NCBI GenBank assembly: GCA_038101125.1
Contig: JAYNVZ010000001.1
Coordinates: forward strand, 1 to 64,000
From: GCA-2698665 sp038101125
GTDB taxonomy: Bacteria > Pseudomonadota > Gammaproteobacteria > GCA-002705445 > GCA-002716945
DNA length: 64,000 nt
Direction: 5' to 3'
Part shown: positions 7,976 through 18,038 of the stretch, in pieces
Layout of the letters: every line of letters begins with the position of its first letter
Position numbering within the stretch: position 1 is the stretch's first letter
Translations under genes and position numbers: made by a program
The notes under the pieces: generated by a model
What the model was told of the DNA's origin: nothing
The model's input: only the letters and a program-made list of their open reading frames with translations
Databases searched by the model: none

Positions 7976-8737
7976 TTATGATGATTTAAGCCATTGGTTT
8001 ACTAATTCAATTAAAATATCAGGCTCATTCACATAATTATGATCAGCGCCCTTAACTTCTAAAGATTCAACTACAGGATGTTCAGATTTTAGTCTGTCTG
8101 CAAAAGATTTCACAGAATTATGATCATTACCACCATAAATATTTAACAGCGAACCTTCATAATGCGACAAGTCAATATCATCAAGCATAAATTGATCTTT
8201 ATCTACAGCACCAGCGCCAATGAGTATTATCCCTAAGATATTTTTAGAGGAATTGTTTTTCATAAATGATAGAAGCATATGAGCACCACAACTATGAGCA
8301 ATAATAAATATTTTCTTAGTGGCGATATAATCTATTGATGACTGTATTCTTGCATCTGAATAACTGAATATTTTAAAATAGTCATTATATGTTTTACCTT
8401 TAGACAGGACAGGTAATTGTAATGAATAAACATTATATTTTTTATCAATTAAATGAGTTCTAAGAGGATTGATTACGTTTGGCTCTGTAGGATGTAGACC
8501 TCGCCCATGCAAAAGTAAAATAGATGTATCAGAAGAGTTAATATGTGACACTAAATTAAATTTATCCTCTAGCTGGCTACCCAACTCTATAATATCCGAG
8601 TCAAAAACAAAACTCGTTATCTGTTCATTTATATTATTTTCCCTAGAGTAATCAGGAAGGGAGTCAGCCAAAATATTTGATGCAAACAAAAAAAATATAG
8701 CTAAGAAATAGCTTTTTTTATGAAATAAGTTCATCAT
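7976..8737 (-). CDS. Exported alpha/beta hydrolase, function unknown
   Basis: 253 aa from the first of two tandem ATGs (8737/8734). A lysine pair and a hydrophobic stretch (SYFLAIFFLFASNILAD) form a signal peptide, so a periplasmic location is likely. ILLLHGRGLHP is the oxyanion-hole turn, AHSCGAHML the nucleophile elbow (G/A-H-S-x-G), and VKGADHNY carries the candidate catalytic His. It resembles the DUF3530-like group of secreted hydrolases, but I cannot name a substrate. It overlaps the end of the upstream iminopeptidase by 20 bp. Confidence 0.75.
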   Translation of the reverse strand: MMNLFHKKSYFLAIFFLFASNILADSLPDYSRENNINEQITSFVFDSDIIELGSQLEDKFNLVSHINSSDTSILLLHGRGLHPTEPNVINPLRTHLIDKKYNVYSLQLPVLSKGKTYNDYFKIFSYSDARIQSSIDYIATKKIFIIAHSCGAHMLLSFMKNNSSKNILGIILIGAGAVDKDQFMLDDIDLSHYEGSLLNIYGGNDHNSVKSFADRLKSEHPVVESLEVKGADHNYVNEPDILIELVNQWLKSS

Positions 8738-9663
8738 GACTGTTAAATATTTCTAAAAGTTTTTTGGTAATTCCAGGCTCTAGGAGTGAATGTCCTGCAT
8801 CTTCAATTATATGTAGTTTAGAATTTATGTAAGCTTTGTGTAGGTCATATGCTTGTATAAAAGGACAAACTATATCATNNNNNNNNNNCATGAATAATTT
8901 CACACTTTATATTTTTCAATACATCAATATTTTTAATAATTTGATTTTCTTCTATAAAGCAGTCATTTTGAAAAAAATGTGTTTCTATCTTTGATAGAGA
9001 TATAGCGCACTCGTCAAATTGATTTACTACATCATCAGAAGGGTATAAAGTTGAACATCGGCCTTCCCATATTGCCCACCTTTTACATAATTCTTTACTA
9101 AGCTCAAGATCATCTCCATGTATCCTTTTATGATAAGCTGATAAGATATCAGATCTTTCTTCAGTAGGAATTAAACTTATAAAATCAGACCAATAATCTG
9201 GAAAAACTTCATGAGCGCCGCTTTGATAAAACCACATGATATCAGACTTCCTACATAAGAATACTCCTCTTAGAACCATAGAGTAAACATATGATGGGTA
9301 TTTCTGACTAAATAATAAAGCCAGCGTGGAACCCCATGACCCACCATATATGATTGTTTTTTTTATATCTAAAAAATCTAAAATGTTTTTTATGTCTTCA
9401 ATTAGTTTTTGCGAAGTGTTGTTATTGATAGATCCATAGGGTGATGATTTGCCCGATCCCCTTTGATCAAAAAGTATTATTCTATATTTAGTTGGATCAA
9501 AAAATCTACGATAGATTGAACTTGTTCCAGCACCTGGGCCACCATGTAAAAATAAGACAGGTATTCCAGACGGATTTCCTGATTGCTCAATATATAATTT
9601 ATGATCATTATCAACTGACAAGTAGTCTAATTTATATGGCTCTATCTTAGAAAATATATTCAT
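8718..9663 (-). CDS. pip: Proline iminopeptidase (interrupted by N gap)
   Basis: An S33 peptidase that removes N-terminal proline. The N-terminal part has FLHGGPGAGT (HGGPG oxyanion motif), LFDQRGSGKSSPYG and GGSWGSTLAL, the nucleophile elbow with catalytic Ser. After the N block the protein resumes with DIVCPF (catalytic Asp region) and EDAGHSLLEPG (catalytic His). The family consensus across the break is HGRYD.VCP. Left flank ...IIH, right flank DIVCP and the base remnants G and AT fit insertion of Gly-Arg-Tyr, implying six missing bases rather than ten. The gene is probably intact. Total about 311 aa, matching the family. Confidence 0.9.
8879..8888. other. Scaffold gap (10 N) inside pip
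   Basis: Placeholder gap. Flanking frames are out of register by one, but consensus HGRYD spans it if the true gap is six bases. Confidence 0.95.
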
Positions 9664-9718
9664 CTAGACATTATAATGAATATTTAAATATATATCATTA
9701 AAAGGCTAAATCTTAGAA

Positions 9719-10705
9719 CTACTTACTGTAAGGATACTTTTTTCCATTGGGTCGCGTCTGGAATAACCTTAAACTCCACATATACTGTTCAAGATTTCTG
9801 TTAATTAATTTTTCAAAAGCTCTGTTTATAATTTCAGCATCATCACTAGGATGTCCAGTAGGGAATTTTGTAAGGGGTTGATCAATGTATGTTATGTACT
9901 TATTTTTCAAAAAACAATAATGATTAATACATGGTATCACTGTAGCTTTTGACAGACTTGCTATTTTAGTGATTGAAATTAAAGTAGATTTTGGTTCATC
10001 AAAGAAATTAGCAAACTCAGAATTTTTTTCGCCAAGATCCTCATCACCAATATAATAGAAAACGATTGGTGTTTTAAGGGCTTTGATAATTTTTTTGAAT
10101 GAGAGATTATCTCTTGGATACACTATACTATTATCTGTATCTTTACTTCTTGATCTGCCAACAAACCAATTTAGTAATTTATTTCTAAAAGGTTTATATA
10201 TGCTAATAATAGGATATCTTGATATTGAACGACCTCCAAAATCAAGAGAAACAGTATGAGGTGTTAATAAAATCACTCCCTTACCTTTTGAGAGCTCATT
10301 GTCAATGAAGTGTTCATTTATGATCTCGCAGTTATTCTGTAGAGATTTATCTGATCGCCACCAAAGTGAAGGCATATCGATAATAGTATTACCGAGATTT
10401 TTAAAATACTCGTTATGGATTTTTTTAAGTTCTGCTTCGGTCTTTGATTTAAAACAAAGCGAGAGATTAATCATAACTATGTGGCTCCTCTTAGTGTTAG
10501 AGAACTTAATAAACGAACCAATTGATGATCCTATGAGTTGCCTTAATGGTTTAGGTAAATAGATTAGGAAGAAAGATAGAAAAATTATTATCCAAGAAAA
10601 CCAATAATATGGCAGTAAATATCTAAATGAAAAACTCTCTCTACTCTCTAATTCAACTTTAAGAGGGTTATTTTTTGAAAGAAAAGGTTTGGCTTTTGTA
10701 TCCAT
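9719..10705 (-). CDS. LpxL/HtrB-family lysophospholipid acyltransferase
   Basis: 328 aa. A membrane segment (WFSWIIIFLSFFLIYLP) is followed by the acyltransferase domain with HTVSLDFGG, the HX4D catalytic motif, plus NLSLCFKSKTEAEL, SLWWRS and FYYIGDEDLG. These match the lipid A lauroyl/myristoyl transferase family (PF03279) that adds secondary acyl chains to lipid A at the inner membrane. Whether it is LpxL, LpxM or an ornithine-lipid enzyme cannot be settled. Minus strand, 8 bp downstream of trkH. Confidence 0.85.
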   Translation of the reverse strand: MDTKAKPFLSKNNPLKVELESRESFSFRYLLPYYWFSWIIIFLSFFLIYLPKPLRQLIGSSIGSFIKFSNTKRSHIVMINLSLCFKSKTEAELKKIHNEYFKNLGNTIIDMPSLWWRSDKSLQNNCEIINEHFIDNELSKGKGVILLTPHTVSLDFGGRSISRYPIISIYKPFRNKLLNWFVGRSRSKDTDNSIVYPRDNLSFKKIIKALKTPIVFYYIGDEDLGEKNSEFANFFDEPKSTLISITKIASLSKATVIPCINHYCFLKNKYITYIDQPLTKFPTGHPSDDAEIINRAFEKLINRNLEQYMWSLRLFQTRPNGKKYPYSK

Positions 10706-10712
10706 TAGATCT

Positions 10713-12155
10713 TTAGTATTTCCAAAAGTATGGCGTCATTACTATCAATAACGTAAAGATTTCTAACCTGCCCAATATCATTGCGAAGGTTAGAATATAT
10801 TTAGAAAACAAATTTAAATTACTATAATCATTAACGGCCTCTCCAAGGGCAGGGCCTAAGTTGTTAATGCATGAGGCTACTGTTGAAAACGATGTTGCAA
10901 TATCATGGCCAGATAGCAATACTAAAAGTGATAATAATAAATAAGATATTACATAGAACAGAAAAAAGTTATACAAAGTCCCCGAAAGATCATCATTTAT
11001 AGGTGTTCGATTAATCCTTATAGGTATTTCAGCGGTTGGATGCAATATTTTTAATAGTTCTTTTTTGAGTAACTTAAATAATAACAAAACTCTTACAACT
11101 TTAAGTCCTCCTCCGGTTGAACCAGCACAAGCGCCTATAAAACTTCCAAGTATTAAAGCAGTTATAATGAAATCTGGCCAGTTACCATATTGGGTAGTTG
11201 TAAATCCTGATGTTGTTATGAAGGATATTGTTTGAAATATTATGTCATGGAGTGGGATATTAATATTAGCGCTGAATGTGACATATAAAATAAACACTGA
11301 CAACAAACTAAGAATAATTAATAGATATGTAATAAACTCCGAATCTTTCAAATAGCATGACAAACTCTTCGATGATAAAGCCATATAATGCAAAACAAAG
11401 TTAATTGCTGAAATCAGCATGAAAAATACACATATGATCTCAATCATAGAGTTATTAAAGTAACCAATACTTAAGTTATGAGTTGAGAAACCACCTATAG
11501 CAATAGTTGAAAAGCTATGGGCAATTGAGTCAAACAGGTTCATCCCAGCAACATAATATAATAAAGCACATGAAACTGTTAGCCCAAGGTATATTGACCA
11601 AAGACTTTTTGCAGTTTCTGCAATTCTAGGAGATATCTTATTATCCTTGATAGGGCCAGTAGATTCTGCTTTATATAACTGCATGCCACCAACACCAAGC
11701 ATTGGCAGAATAGCTAAAGCCAATATAACTATACCCATGCCGCCCAACCATTGTAATTCCTGACGATAGATAAGTATAGACGGGGAAAGGATATCTAAAT
11801 TATTTATTACAGTTGCTCCAGTTGTTGTCCATCCAGATACTGACTCAAAAAGGGCATCGGCAAAACTAAGTGATAGTTGTTTATCTAGCATGAAAGGTAT
11901 GGAGCTTGCTATACTCAAAATAACCCAGAAAAGTACTACAATCAGAAACCCTTCTTTTATCCTGATATCATTTTTAGCAGAAATATTGGGCAAGTATAAA
12001 ATTGAACCTAGTCCTAAAATTATTAAGAATGAATAAATAAAAGTGTAATGATTGCCATCGGAATAAATAAAGGATGTGATCAAGGGAATAACAAGTGTAA
12101 CGCTAAATAAGAGTAGCATTATTCCAACGATTTTTTGCATTATTGAATCGTTCAT
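10713..12155 (-). CDS. trkH: Trk potassium uptake membrane subunit TrkH
   Basis: 480 aa with many hydrophobic spans. Four selectivity-filter-like loops are visible: WTTTGATV, TIAIGGFSTH, TSGFTTTQYGNW and CINNLGPALG. It is the potassium channel partner of TrkA. It begins five bases after the trkA stop, so the two form an operon. Length equals E. coli TrkH/TrkG (about 483 aa). Confidence 0.95.
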   Translation of the reverse strand: MNDSIMQKIVGIMLLLFSVTLVIPLITSFIYSDGNHYTFIYSFLIILGLGSILYLPNISAKNDIRIKEGFLIVVLFWVILSIASSIPFMLDKQLSLSFADALFESVSGWTTTGATVINNLDILSPSILIYRQELQWLGGMGIVILALAILPMLGVGGMQLYKAESTGPIKDNKISPRIAETAKSLWSIYLGLTVSCALLYYVAGMNLFDSIAHSFSTIAIGGFSTHNLSIGYFNNSMIEIICVFFMLISAINFVLHYMALSSKSLSCYLKDSEFITYLLIILSLLSVFILYVTFSANINIPLHDIIFQTISFITTSGFTTTQYGNWPDFIITALILGSFIGACAGSTGGGLKVVRVLLLFKLLKKELLKILHPTAEIPIRINRTPINDDLSGTLYNFFLFYVISYLLLSLLVLLSGHDIATSFSTVASCINNLGPALGEAVNDYSNLNLFSKYILTFAMILGRLEIFTLLIVMTPYFWKY

Positions 12156-12159
12156 TATA

Positions 12160-13531
12160 TTAAAAAAAACCTACACTGACCTGAAACATTTTTTCAATTC
12201 TTGAAATCTCTTTTTTTTCGAGTACAAAAATAATAGCATGATCATCAGTCTCAATAGTCAAATCATCATTGGCTAGCAATACTTGATCGCCTCTAACTAA
12301 GGCTCCAATCACTATTGAACTAGGCAAATCAAGTTGTGATATTTTTTTTCCAACTAGCTTAGAAGTTTTAGAATCACCATGAACAATTATCTCCATAGCC
12401 TCAGCATCCCCGGCCATAAGTTGATGTACATTAACTATATCACTTGTTCTAACAGAAGCTAACAATGATCCAATAGTTACATCTTCGGGTGACACAACTA
12501 TATCAATCTCCTTTGAAACAAGATTTCTATAAGATGACTTATTAACAATAGCTATAGTTTTCTTTGCACCCATATCTTTAGCTAGTTTTGCTGATAATAT
12601 GTTCATTTGATCGTTATTGGTAACAGCACAAAAATAATCAACATCCGAAATATTTTCATTTGTTAATAATGATTCATCAGCTATATCATTGTTTAAGACA
12701 ACTGTTGATGTTAATTCAAGAGAAGCTCTCTTTGCTATGTGTTTATCTTTTTCTATTAATTTAAGATTATATATAGTCTCAAGTTTTTTTGCTAAAGCTG
12801 ACCCTACTCTGCCGCCACCAGCAATCATGANNNNNNNNNNGTTTTTCTGTCGACTTTCTCAGCTCACTCATGAAGCGCATATTTTCCTCAGTAGCCAAAA
12901 AGAAAACATCATCATCTGGCAAAATTACAGTATCTCCATTAGGAATTATATGTTTATTCTGTCTATATATAGCAACTACCTTGACATCAACGTTAGGCAT
13001 ATGATTCTTAAATTCAGATAATTTCTTACCTGAGAGCGGGCCATCAGATAGTACAGTAGCTGCAAGGACCTGAACTAACCCAGACGCAAATTCAAAAGCT
13101 TGGAAAGCTCCAGGATGATCCAATATATTCTTAACATAATCTGTTAATAAAATATTTGGACTTATTACCTCACTTATTGAAAAAAATGATTTGTCAAAGT
13201 TATCTTCGTCACGTAAATATTCATTTGCTCTTAACCTTGCAATTCTTTTAGGTACATTAAATAAAGATTTTGCAATGTGACATGCCGCCATATTAACTTC
13301 ATCACTTCCAGTTACAGCTATTACCATGTCTGAATTCTCTGCATCAGCTAGTTTTTGGACAGAAGGATAAGACGCTAGTCCATGAATAGTTTTTATATCA
13401 ATTTTTTCTTTAAGCGCAGTCAACACATCCTTGTCATAATCAACCAAGGTTATATCGTTTCCATCATCAGAGAGAATTTTAGCTACGGAAGAGCCAACTT
13501 GACCACCGCCAAAGACTATGATTTTTTTCAT
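12160..13531 (-). CDS. trkA: Trk potassium uptake regulatory subunit TrkA (N gap inside)
   Basis: Two RCK units. The first starts MKKIIVFGGGQVGSSVAK, the second resumes after the N block with MIAGGGRVGSALAKKLE; both carry GxGxxG NAD(H)-binding sites, followed by TrkA-C domains. Flanking frames are offset by one because of the 10-N spacer. By comparison with E. coli TrkA ('..EKPYKRIM.VGGG..'), the remnant bases C and TC fit Pro...Ile, which would need about 12 missing bases. Total about 457 aa, the family's size. It gates TrkH, its immediate downstream neighbour. Confidence 0.93.
12831..12840. other. Scaffold gap (10 N) inside trkA
   Basis: Placeholder at the linker between the two TrkA halves; the frame is restored if the real gap is a multiple of three. 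Confidence 0.95.
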
Positions 13532-13591
13532 TTCTTTATATGGGTTATTTTCAAGATATTATTTTACACCAAATTAATCATATTATTATAT

Positions 13592-14527
13592 TTATTTACC
13601 AGTATAACTCTTTATTTTAGTTGAGAATTGACTATTAGAGTTATAAAGATCCTTGTGGGTTATAATATTTTTACCAGGCAATTGTAACTTATTTATTTGA
13701 ATAGTACCTTTTTTAGCTTTAATTTCAAACGTATGATGATCAAATTTTGTTACGGTTCCAGGCAAATATGTATCAGAATCATTAAAACATGTGGCTTGAT
13801 GTATCTTAAACTTAATGCCAAAAAGTTCTGCCTGTACTCCAGGCCAACCTGCAAAAGCTTTGATTTTTGCTATGATTGACTCAGCATCCTCGTTCCAGTT
13901 AATAATTGATTCATCCTTGGAAAGTTTTGTGGCATAAGTCGCTAGACTATTTTTTTGAGGAGTTAGTAACTTATTGTTTAGATTATAGTCTAGAATATTT
14001 TCTATATTTGCTATTGCTAAATCTGTTAATTTTTCCTGAAGTGAAAGTGAATCATCATCATCTTCAATTGAGTATTCATAAGATGCTATTATATTACCGG
14101 TATCAAGGTTTTCATCGATCTTGAAAAATGTTATACCCGTTAGGCTATCTCTATTAAGTAGTGCTCTCTGAATAGGGGCGGCACCCCTCCATCTTGGTAA
14201 TAGAGAGCAGTGAAGGTTTATTACACCAAATTTTGGTATATTTATAATCTCTGTTGGCAGAATCTTTCCATATGCATATATTAGAAAAATATCAGCATCT
14301 AAAGATGCCAACTCTGCAATGAAATCTGGACTACATAAATTTGTTGGGTATAAAGTATGTAAATTATTTTCTTCGGCAAACAAGCCCACAGGGGTTTTAA
14401 GTTCTTTCCTCTTTTTATCTTTCTTAACATCCTGTGTTACAACAGCTTTGACAGAATGTTTGCTTGAAATTAGATAACTTAAAACCCTTGATGAATATAT
14501 CGGGCTACCAAAAAAAACGATGTTCAA
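13592..14527 (-). CDS. fmt: Methionyl-tRNA formyltransferase
   Basis: 311 aa. FFGSPIYSSRVL at the start, INLHCSLLPRWRGAAPIQRA (formyl-folate site with the catalytic Asn/His region) and FFKIDENLDTGNII are the family signatures. A C-terminal OB-like domain follows. It formylates initiator Met-tRNA. It is in the def-fmt pair (16 bp apart). In many gammaproteobacteria rsmB sits between fmt and trkA; here only a 60-bp A+T-rich spacer does. Confidence 0.97.
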   Translation of the reverse strand: MNIVFFGSPIYSSRVLSYLISSKHSVKAVVTQDVKKDKKRKELKTPVGLFAEENNLHTLYPTNLCSPDFIAELASLDADIFLIYAYGKILPTEIINIPKFGVINLHCSLLPRWRGAAPIQRALLNRDSLTGITFFKIDENLDTGNIIASYEYSIEDDDDSLSLQEKLTDLAIANIENILDYNLNNKLLTPQKNSLATYATKLSKDESIINWNEDAESIIAKIKAFAGWPGVQAELFGIKFKIHQATCFNDSDTYLPGTVTKFDHHTFEIKAKKGTIQINKLQLPGKNIITHKDLYNSNSQFSTKIKSYTGK

Positions 14528-14543
14528 TTTATTTCCCTAGTTG

Positions 14544-15080
14544 TTAAATATTATATGGCACGTTTTTTCTTGAAGGCACGGTATTGCTTGACTCTGCTTT
14601 TTTAATTTTTTTTGCAATTCTATCTCTTTTTAGTTGAGATATATAGTCGACAAATAGTTTTCCATCTAAATGATCTATTTCATGTTGAACACAAATACTC
14701 AATAAACCTTCTGCATTCATGGTATGTTCGCTGCCAGTTAAATCTTGATATATAAAATTGATTGAATTATATCTCTTAATCTTTTCGTAAAAACCTGGCA
14801 CAGATAAACAGCCTTCTTCAAAGGTTATCAATTCTTGTTTATCTATAATTAATGGGTTCACTAAAAATAATGGTTCATTCCTAGACTCGCTTATATCTAT
14901 AACAATCAATCTAATAGGCAAGTTAACCTGAACAGCTGCTAATCCAATGCCTTTAGATTGATACATGGTTTCGAGCATATCAGTCGCTATTTTTTCAAGT
15001 TTTTCATCAAAAGTATCAATATTATGACCCTTTTGCCTCAATCTGTTATCTGGATAATGCAGTATATTTAATAATGTCAT
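14544..15080 (-). CDS. def: Peptide deformylase
   Basis: 178 aa. All three metal-site motifs are present: GIGLAAVQV, EEGCLSVPG (Cys ligand) and QHEIDHLDG (two His ligands and catalytic Glu). It removes the formyl group from nascent proteins. First gene of def-fmt, divergent from topA across an 88-bp A+T-rich spacer that should hold promoters for both. Confidence 0.97.
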   Translation of the reverse strand: MTLLNILHYPDNRLRQKGHNIDTFDEKLEKIATDMLETMYQSKGIGLAAVQVNLPIRLIVIDISESRNEPLFLVNPLIIDKQELITFEEGCLSVPGFYEKIKRYNSINFIYQDLTGSEHTMNAEGLLSICVQHEIDHLDGKLFVDYISQLKRDRIAKKIKKAESSNTVPSRKNVPYNI

Positions 15081-15168
15081 GTTTAAAGTTAATAAAAAGT
15101 CTTGTCAATATATCTATTTTAATAGTATAAAGTAAAAAAATATATATTAATAAGAGTAAGATGAAATA

Positions 15169-17493
15169 ATGAAGAATCTGTTAATTGTAGAATCTCCTAC
15201 TAAAGTCAAATCTATAGAAAAATTCTTAGGCAAAGATTACAAAGTTCTTGCTTCTGTTGGTCATGTTAGAGATTTGATGTCTAGTTCAAGAAAAGGCATA
15301 GATGTAGAAAATGACTATGCACCTGTATGGAGAGTCTCCAAAGACAAGAAAGATATAATCAGTGAGATCAAGAAGTATTCTAAAGATGCAAAAACTGTTT
15401 ACTTCGCTACAGATCCTGACAGGGAAGGAGAAGCAATCTCTAAACATATATATGATATCTTGGATAAAGCGAAATTATTAAAAGGCAAAAATACTTATAG
15501 GGTTGCTTTTAATGAGATTACAGAAAATGCTGTATTAACAGCACTCAAAAACCCAAGAGAAATATCAACGGACCTTTGGAATGCCTATCTAACAAGAAGA
15601 ACTCTAGATTATTTAATGGGTTACGATATATCAGAATTTCTATGGAAGAAAGTTAGTAGACTAGCTAGAGGTGGAAGAGTGCAAAGCCCAGCTTTGAGAC
15701 TGATAGTGGAAAAAGAGAATGAGATCACTGAATTTCAACCGGTAGAATACTGGATAGGCTCCCTTGTTGCTTGTAGTAAAGATGATTGTATAGACTTGGA
15801 CTTGATATCAATCAATGGCACTAAGGTAAAAAACGGAAACATAACAACCATATTGACTGAGAAAGATGCATCCAAAATTAAGACAGATTTAGATAAACAT
15901 AAAAAAATAAATATCAATGATATAAAAACCTCAGAAAGAAAACTAAAGCCAAGGCCACCATTTACGACTGCTTCTCTTCAGCAAGCAGCATATTCAAGCC
16001 TTGGTTTCTCTGTAAAGATGACATCTAGTATTGCGCAAAGATTGTATCAAGGTATGACTTTGGGAGATGATGAAACAGTTGGCTTAATTTCATACATGAG
16101 GACGGACTCAACTAATTTATCTCAAGATTGTTTAAATGATATCAATGACTATTTAAGTAAAAACCATTCTAAGTTTCAATCAAAAGAAGTTAGGAGATAC
16201 TCAAAGAAAGTAAAAAATGCTCAAGAAGCCCATGAGGCCATAAGACCAACATCAGTCTTTAATACACCAGATAAAATAAAAAAATATCTAGATGAAGCAG
16301 AGTATAAACTCTATAACCTTATCTGGAAAAGAACTATAGCTTCACAAATGATCGATGCAACATACAAACAAGTCGGGATAGATTTTTTGTTATCAGATAA
16401 ATATAAGTTTAAATATAGTGGCTCATTTCTAAAGGATAATGGTTTCAAAGAAATATATGATTTATCTGAGAATGATGAAAAAGAGAAGGTAAACAAAAGA
16501 ATTTTACAAAACTTAAAAAAGGGTGATGAACTATCTATTAAAGAAATAAAAATGGATCAAAAATTTACGCAACCACCAGCTAGATATAATCAAGCTAGCT
16601 TGATACAAGCACTTGAAGAACTTGGTATTGGCAGACCTTCAACATATGTAACAATTATATCTAAAATCTTAGAAAGTAATTATGTAGATCCAGAAGCTAG
16701 TAACTTCCAACCTACAGCACTTGCGAAGGTAGTTTGTGAGACTTTGACAAAACATTTTAGTAATGATTTGGTTGACTATGATTTTACAGCTCGACTAGAA
16801 GAAAACTTAGACCTTATAGCTAACGGTGAAAAAGACTCTATGTCTTGTATCAAAGACACATACGAACCATTTAGAGTCAATCTAGAAGAGAAATTAACCT
16901 CCGTAGACATTTCTGAAACTCGTGAATTAAAAAATCTAGGCATCCATCCAGATACTGGGCGACCTGTTACAGTTAGATTAACAAAATATGGCCCAACGAT
17001 TCAAATGGGCACAAAAGAAGATGAAGAAAAACCTAAATGGGCTGCTTTAACTTATGAACAGAAGAAAAATATTGATGGTATTACTATGGATGATGCTATC
17101 AGATTATTTGCTCTTCCTGAAAAGATTGGTGTTCACAACAAGGAAGATATCTTTATAAATATAGGTCCTTTTGGGCCTTACTTGAAATGGGGTAAAACAA
17201 ATGTATCAGTTCGCGGGCAAGATATTTTCACTATCGAGGAAGATGAGGCAATTGAATTAATAAAAGAAAAATTAGAAATCGATGCTAATAGAGATATTAA
17301 AATATTTGAAGAATCTGGAATAAAAGTTCTAAATGGAAGGTTTGGACCATATATAACCAATGGTAAAGTTAATGCTAAAATACCTAAAGATGTTGACCCA
17401 AAGAGTTTAGATGAAAATACCTGTATAGAATTAATCAAAAATGCACCAAAAAGAAAATTCAGGCGTAAATTTAGAGCCAAGAAAACAACATGA
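15169..17493 (+). CDS. topA: DNA topoisomerase I
   Basis: 774 aa type IA topoisomerase. A Toprim domain opens it (LLIVESPTKVKSIEKFLG, then DPDREGEAISKHI), and the catalytic tyrosine lies in GLISYMRTDSTNLS. The C-terminus has repeated GPFGPYLKWG and GRFGPYITNG units of the Toprim C-terminal repeat type; I see no cysteine tetrads of the zinc-ribbon C-terminal domains found in E. coli TopA. It relaxes negative supercoils. Its stop overlaps the tsaC start as ATGA. The SD is weak. Confidence 0.96.
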   Translation: MKNLLIVESPTKVKSIEKFLGKDYKVLASVGHVRDLMSSSRKGIDVENDYAPVWRVSKDKKDIISEIKKYSKDAKTVYFATDPDREGEAISKHIYDILDKAKLLKGKNTYRVAFNEITENAVLTALKNPREISTDLWNAYLTRRTLDYLMGYDISEFLWKKVSRLARGGRVQSPALRLIVEKENEITEFQPVEYWIGSLVACSKDDCIDLDLISINGTKVKNGNITTILTEKDASKIKTDLDKHKKININDIKTSERKLKPRPPFTTASLQQAAYSSLGFSVKMTSSIAQRLYQGMTLGDDETVGLISYMRTDSTNLSQDCLNDINDYLSKNHSKFQSKEVRRYSKKVKNAQEAHEAIRPTSVFNTPDKIKKYLDEAEYKLYNLIWKRTIASQMIDATYKQVGIDFLLSDKYKFKYSGSFLKDNGFKEIYDLSENDEKEKVNKRILQNLKKGDELSIKEIKMDQKFTQPPARYNQASLIQALEELGIGRPSTYVTIISKILESNYVDPEASNFQPTALAKVVCETLTKHFSNDLVDYDFTARLEENLDLIANGEKDSMSCIKDTYEPFRVNLEEKLTSVDISETRELKNLGIHPDTGRPVTVRLTKYGPTIQMGTKEDEEKPKWAALTYEQKKNIDGITMDDAIRLFALPEKIGVHNKEDIFINIGPFGPYLKWGKTNVSVRGQDIFTIEEDEAIELIKEKLEIDANRDIKIFEESGIKVLNGRFGPYITNGKVNAKIPKDVDPKSLDENTCIELIKNAPKRKFRRKFRAKKTT

Positions 17494-18038
17494 TAATTGG
17501 CGGCGTTGACGAAGCAGTTAAATTTCTCAACAAGGGTGAATTAATTGGTTATCCAACCGAAGCAGTTTATGGGCTAGGGTGCGACCCATGGAATAAGGAA
17601 AGTGTCAATAAAATCTCTAAACTTAAAGGGAGGAGTCCTGATAAACCTTTTCTGATGGTTATATCATCAAAAGATCAACTAGAAGATCTTGTTGATGTGA
17701 GTTCATTAACAGATAAAGTATGGAAGTCATGGCCAGGGCATACGACATGGCTAATTAAAGCTAAAGATTCTGTCCCATCATGGATGAAAGATAAACAAAC
17801 TGGCAAAGTTGGGATAAGAATGTCTCAGCATCCGGTTGTTGTTGATCTATGTAATTTATTCAAGAAACCTCTAATATCCACAAGCGCAAATATAAGTGGA
17901 AAATCAGAAATAAAAGATCCATTACTATTTAAAAAGACTTTTAAGACAGAAATAAAATATCTGGTGGATGGTCGTCTAGGTAATTACCAGAAAACTAGTA
18001 TAATAGTAGATATGGAGTCAGAGCAAAAAATACGATGA
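17490..18038 (+). CDS. tsaC: Threonylcarbamoyl-AMP synthase TsaC
   Basis: 182 aa, the short TsaC form without the Sua5 C-terminal domain. GYPTEAVYGLGCDPW, KGRSPDKPFLM, SWPGHTTWL and STSANISG are the YrdC-domain motifs that bind threonine, ATP and bicarbonate. It makes the precursor for t6A37 in tRNAs. It overlaps topA upstream and hemF downstream by ATGA. The tsaC-hemF-aroE association is common in gammaproteobacteria near the origin. Confidence 0.96.
   Translation: MIIGGVDEAVKFLNKGELIGYPTEAVYGLGCDPWNKESVNKISKLKGRSPDKPFLMVISSKDQLEDLVDVSSLTDKVWKSWPGHTTWLIKAKDSVPSWMKDKQTGKVGIRMSQHPVVVDLCNLFKKPLISTSANISGKSEIKDPLLFKKTFKTEIKYLVDGRLGNYQKTSIIVDMESEQKIR

Noticed and set aside
8718..9663. Two separate hydrolase fragments (possible pseudogene of pip)
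   Set aside because: The split is caused by the 10-N placeholder; both halves match one iminopeptidase end to end.
9664..9718. A+T-rich imperfect palindrome between pip and the acyltransferase gene
   Set aside because: Arms (TAATGA/TCATTA) are short and interrupted, expected by chance in such DNA.
12160..13531. Two separate NAD-binding proteins instead of one TrkA
   Set aside because: The halves join across the N block exactly at the TrkA linker.
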